A stretch of 64,000 nucleotides of DNA from Anisakis pegreffii. Lineage: Eukaryota; Nematoda; Chromadorea; Rhabditida; Anisakidae. Shown here one piece after another: positions 61,931 to 64,000 of this stretch (its first letter is position 1; each line of letters begins with the position of its first letter). Both the position numbers and the translations under genes were made by a program. The notes below the pieces were generated by a model. The model was not told where the DNA came from. It saw only the letters and a program-made list of their open reading frames with translations, and did not search any database. Where the stretch lies: NCBI GenBank assembly GCA_035041965.1, contig JAPYMA010000806.1, positions 186,001 through 250,000 on the forward strand. Direction: 5' to 3'.

Positions 61931-62341
61931 AGAAACTAAATGGGAAATGTTTCCATAACACAATTCGAGCACGAACAATTGAAAAAGAAATATTTATATT
62001 AGAGAGGCTGCAGCATTCTCATTCCAATATTGAAAGAAATGCAATGGTAAACCCATATCATGAATCCGAAATATCACACTAGATAATGATGAAAATAACA
62101 TAACCAAATAGCATAACGATAGTGTTGAAACAATCAATAAGCAAATACAACTTGTTCTCAGCAAGTTAAAATTCTCAGTCGTGTTTATGATGGTAAGCTC
62201 TGATTCAACCGTGTTCAACACTTAGCTTGGCTTTGACTTTTCTCCAGCCGGTTTCATATAGTTTTCTCTGTGGAATCCATCTGAAAGTTTGAATATAAGT
62301 TGGTTTCCAAAATGAATTGATAAGATGACAACGACAACCAC
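61931..62341 (-). pseudogene. truncated copy C of the secreted-gene 3' region
   Basis: Homologous to about 59638-60070 of copy B: acceptor AGTTCAG at 62342, VVVVILSIHFGNQLIFKL, DGFHRENYMKPAGEKS, a stop at the same site as copy B, then the same hydrophobic open frame. There is no exon 1 (signal peptide and proline region) upstream; instead the 50-aa gene ends about 140 bp away. It is therefore likely a non-functional 3' fragment unless it uses another promoter. Confidence 0.45.
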
Positions 62342-62481
62342 TTGGTTGTTTTGAACGACGTCGTTGCTGAACTTATGTTCAGACGATTGCCGTTTTCGTA
62401 ACAAATCTTGACGTCTGATAATGTGCTGCTGACTAGTTATCAGTACTGAAGGTACGCTTTGTGCTGATGAATTGATGACGC

Positions 62482-62962
62482 CTAATGAAGTGATTCACCT
62501 CCATTAACAGTGTATCCTTGATAACGTTTAAAAGCGTCTTCAACCGATGTACGTCGTCCGAGCATTTGCGAAAGAGACGAACGTCGCTCTTTTGGTTCTT
62601 GCACAACTGAAATCATTTAGACGTATCTATCATCAATATCAAACGCTTACGATCTCTATCAAGAATGCTGTTGGCAAATAGTGAGTGATAGCTGCTGATC
62701 GTTCATTTGAATCTGTTTTGAAATATTCTAATTTGAAGTTTCTTTTCATTAAATATTTTGGTAGTGATGCGATTGGAAGACGAGACATTGAGTAATTTAG
62801 ATGTATTTTAAACCTTTGGAGCCCTCTCAATCTCACCTGAAAGACACAACCGAATGCTTTCTTCCGGTTGAAATTCGTGCCGAACCAAAAAATTGAGTGT
62901 CAAAATATTTCATAAAGAAGTATCGAAAACTTACCAGGTTGTTTTGGAGGAGATGTTGACAT
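62482..62962 (-). CDS. 50-aa protein with two PKA-type sites
   Basis: Two exons join in phase 1: 62962-62935 (ATG, MSTSPPKQP, donor GTAAGT) and 62606-62482 (acceptor GATTTCAG, stop TAG). The 50-aa product continues VQEPKERRSSLSQML, GRRTSVEDAF, KRYQGYTVNGGESLH. It has no signal peptide or TM segment and is basic. RRSSL and RRTSV both fit the RRxS consensus of protein kinase A (known consensus; use here is inferred). A middle exon (62856-62647 region) with good-looking splice sites could be included in another isoform but breaks the phase. No family recognised. Confidence 0.6.
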
Positions 62963-64000
62963 TTTGCACTAGAATTAAGCGTTAGTCTTTTATCAAAATC
63001 TAGAAACGAAACAATCAAAATTAACGTCAAAAAACGTGACGTCTCAATCGTATGGCGTTCATTCCCATAGAACCTCGATCAAGAAACAAGAATTCCAGAA
63101 TCGGTAAAAATTGATGGATACAATCTGTGGAAGGATGATAAAATTTATTGCATTGGATTGCTTCGAAACACCCAATAGGAGATTTTCATCTTGGTTCATG
63201 CGCTGGTTATAGCATTCTCATTCTCAGAGAGCTTAATATTGAGACTCGAGTCAGGCTAGAACGATTGTTTTGACACATCCGACCGACTGACCGCATATCA
63301 CCCCGCAGTCAGAAAACAAATGCGAAAACTGATTTACGGAAAACTGATTTCATAGTCTACTAAACAGATGATCCGCTGAACTCATTCCCAAAATTATTTG
63401 AAAGGTGGTAACTGAATGAACTTGCGAGCATTGTGAATGAATAGAGTGAATCTCGTTATCAGTAGCATCTTCAAGAAGGAGATGTGCTTATCGAGTGGAA
63501 GTGGGCAGCAGACTATAGGCTCTGGAGTTGCTCAACAGGATCACACTGAAGCATGGCTAAGGAATGAAGTGTAACTTGGATGGAGCAATTAATATGATGC
63601 ACCTAAATATGTGTGCATCGCGATCGAAGACGGCTTCAAGTGAAAGAGGATCGTAAACAAGAACGTTTGCGTGCATTTAACGAACATATGTGCTGATTGC
63701 TGGCGAAAACATTCACTCAGTCACAAGATAAGTGCGCTCATTCACTCACAAAAAATACAACGTATCCTCTTCTCATAGCACGAAGATTTTTTTAGCGTTC
63801 CTTGATGTTAGGAAGCAATCTCAAACAACGTAATGATTAAAGTTCATCGGCTGCACAACGAGCTTCTAACCGCTTTACGCAATTATCTATCGATATGTGT
63901 AAATACGTAACATGAGAAAGTATGAAACGCTCATTTTACATGTTGACTATAAGATCAAACTGAATAAATGATGAAAAACAAAAATGAAACTTTTGATAAT
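62963..64000. other. upstream of the 50-aa gene, nothing seen
   Basis: About 1 kb of AT-rich sequence to the window end. It must hold the promoter of the 50-aa gene; no coding exon, repeat or RNA gene was recognised. Confidence 0.4.

Noticed and set aside
1..64000. CRISPR arrays, rRNA, SL RNA, other snRNAs
   Set aside because: None seen. The only regular repeats are the 57.7-61 kb tandem units, which are too long and diverged for CRISPR, and the context is eukaryotic.

Overview
The window reads as nuclear DNA of a nematode. It is AT-rich, and its protein-coding information sits in many short exons with GT-AG introns that are often 40-200 bp. The U6 snRNA is almost base-for-base the nematode form, and two large genes match animal families (anoctamin/TMEM16 and folliculin-interacting protein). 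I cannot name the species. Most long open frames are shadows; the models below were built by joining exons whose splice sites and phases agree and whose peptides match a family or a paralogous copy. 

Layout. 0.9-3.5 kb (+): pieces of one or two membrane or LRR-type genes (an LRRNT-like exon; a LAPTM-like multi-TM segment; an acidic last exon), incompletely resolved. 4.3-11 kb: no firm gene; two inverted copies of an interspersed repeat with a hAT-like end, one coding-like minus exon, and a 424-bp segment flanked by perfect 16-bp direct repeats. 12.0 kb (-): a U6 snRNA gene with a TATA box at about -30. 13.3-19.5 kb (+): a 20-exon anoctamin gene (about 929 aa) with all six predicted Ca2+ ligands. 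20.8-23.9 kb: low-complexity DNA with a perfect 56-bp palindrome and an old inverted repeat. 27.9-29.0 kb (+): a tentative three-exon gene. 34.8-35.0 kb: a decayed mariner-type transposase tail. 35.5-52.1 kb (+): a 17-exon FNIP gene (about 827 aa) with a C-terminal polyQ tract. 

55.4-63.0 kb is the most unusual part. It is a compact, recently duplicated cluster with genes on both strands. On the minus strand lie short secreted proline-rich proteins. Copy A is complete (6 exons, 167 aa) and carries three tandem 66-bp exons, each encoding a 22-residue amphipathic-looking repeat. Copy B keeps the signal-peptide/proline exon with an expanded Pro repeat but has a different exon 2. Copy C has lost exon 1. 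On the plus strand a three-exon gene for a 93-aa protein occurs twice inside direct repeats of about 870 bp that show one mismatch. A small minus-strand gene for a 50-aa protein with two PKA-like sites closes the cluster. 

Functionally, the anoctamin (Ca2+-gated channel or scramblase) and FNIP (folliculin partner in lysosomal nutrient/mTORC1-AMPK signalling) are housekeeping-type genes; the right-hand cluster looks like a fast-evolving, lineage-specific secreted family. No tRNA, rRNA, SL RNA or CRISPR was seen.
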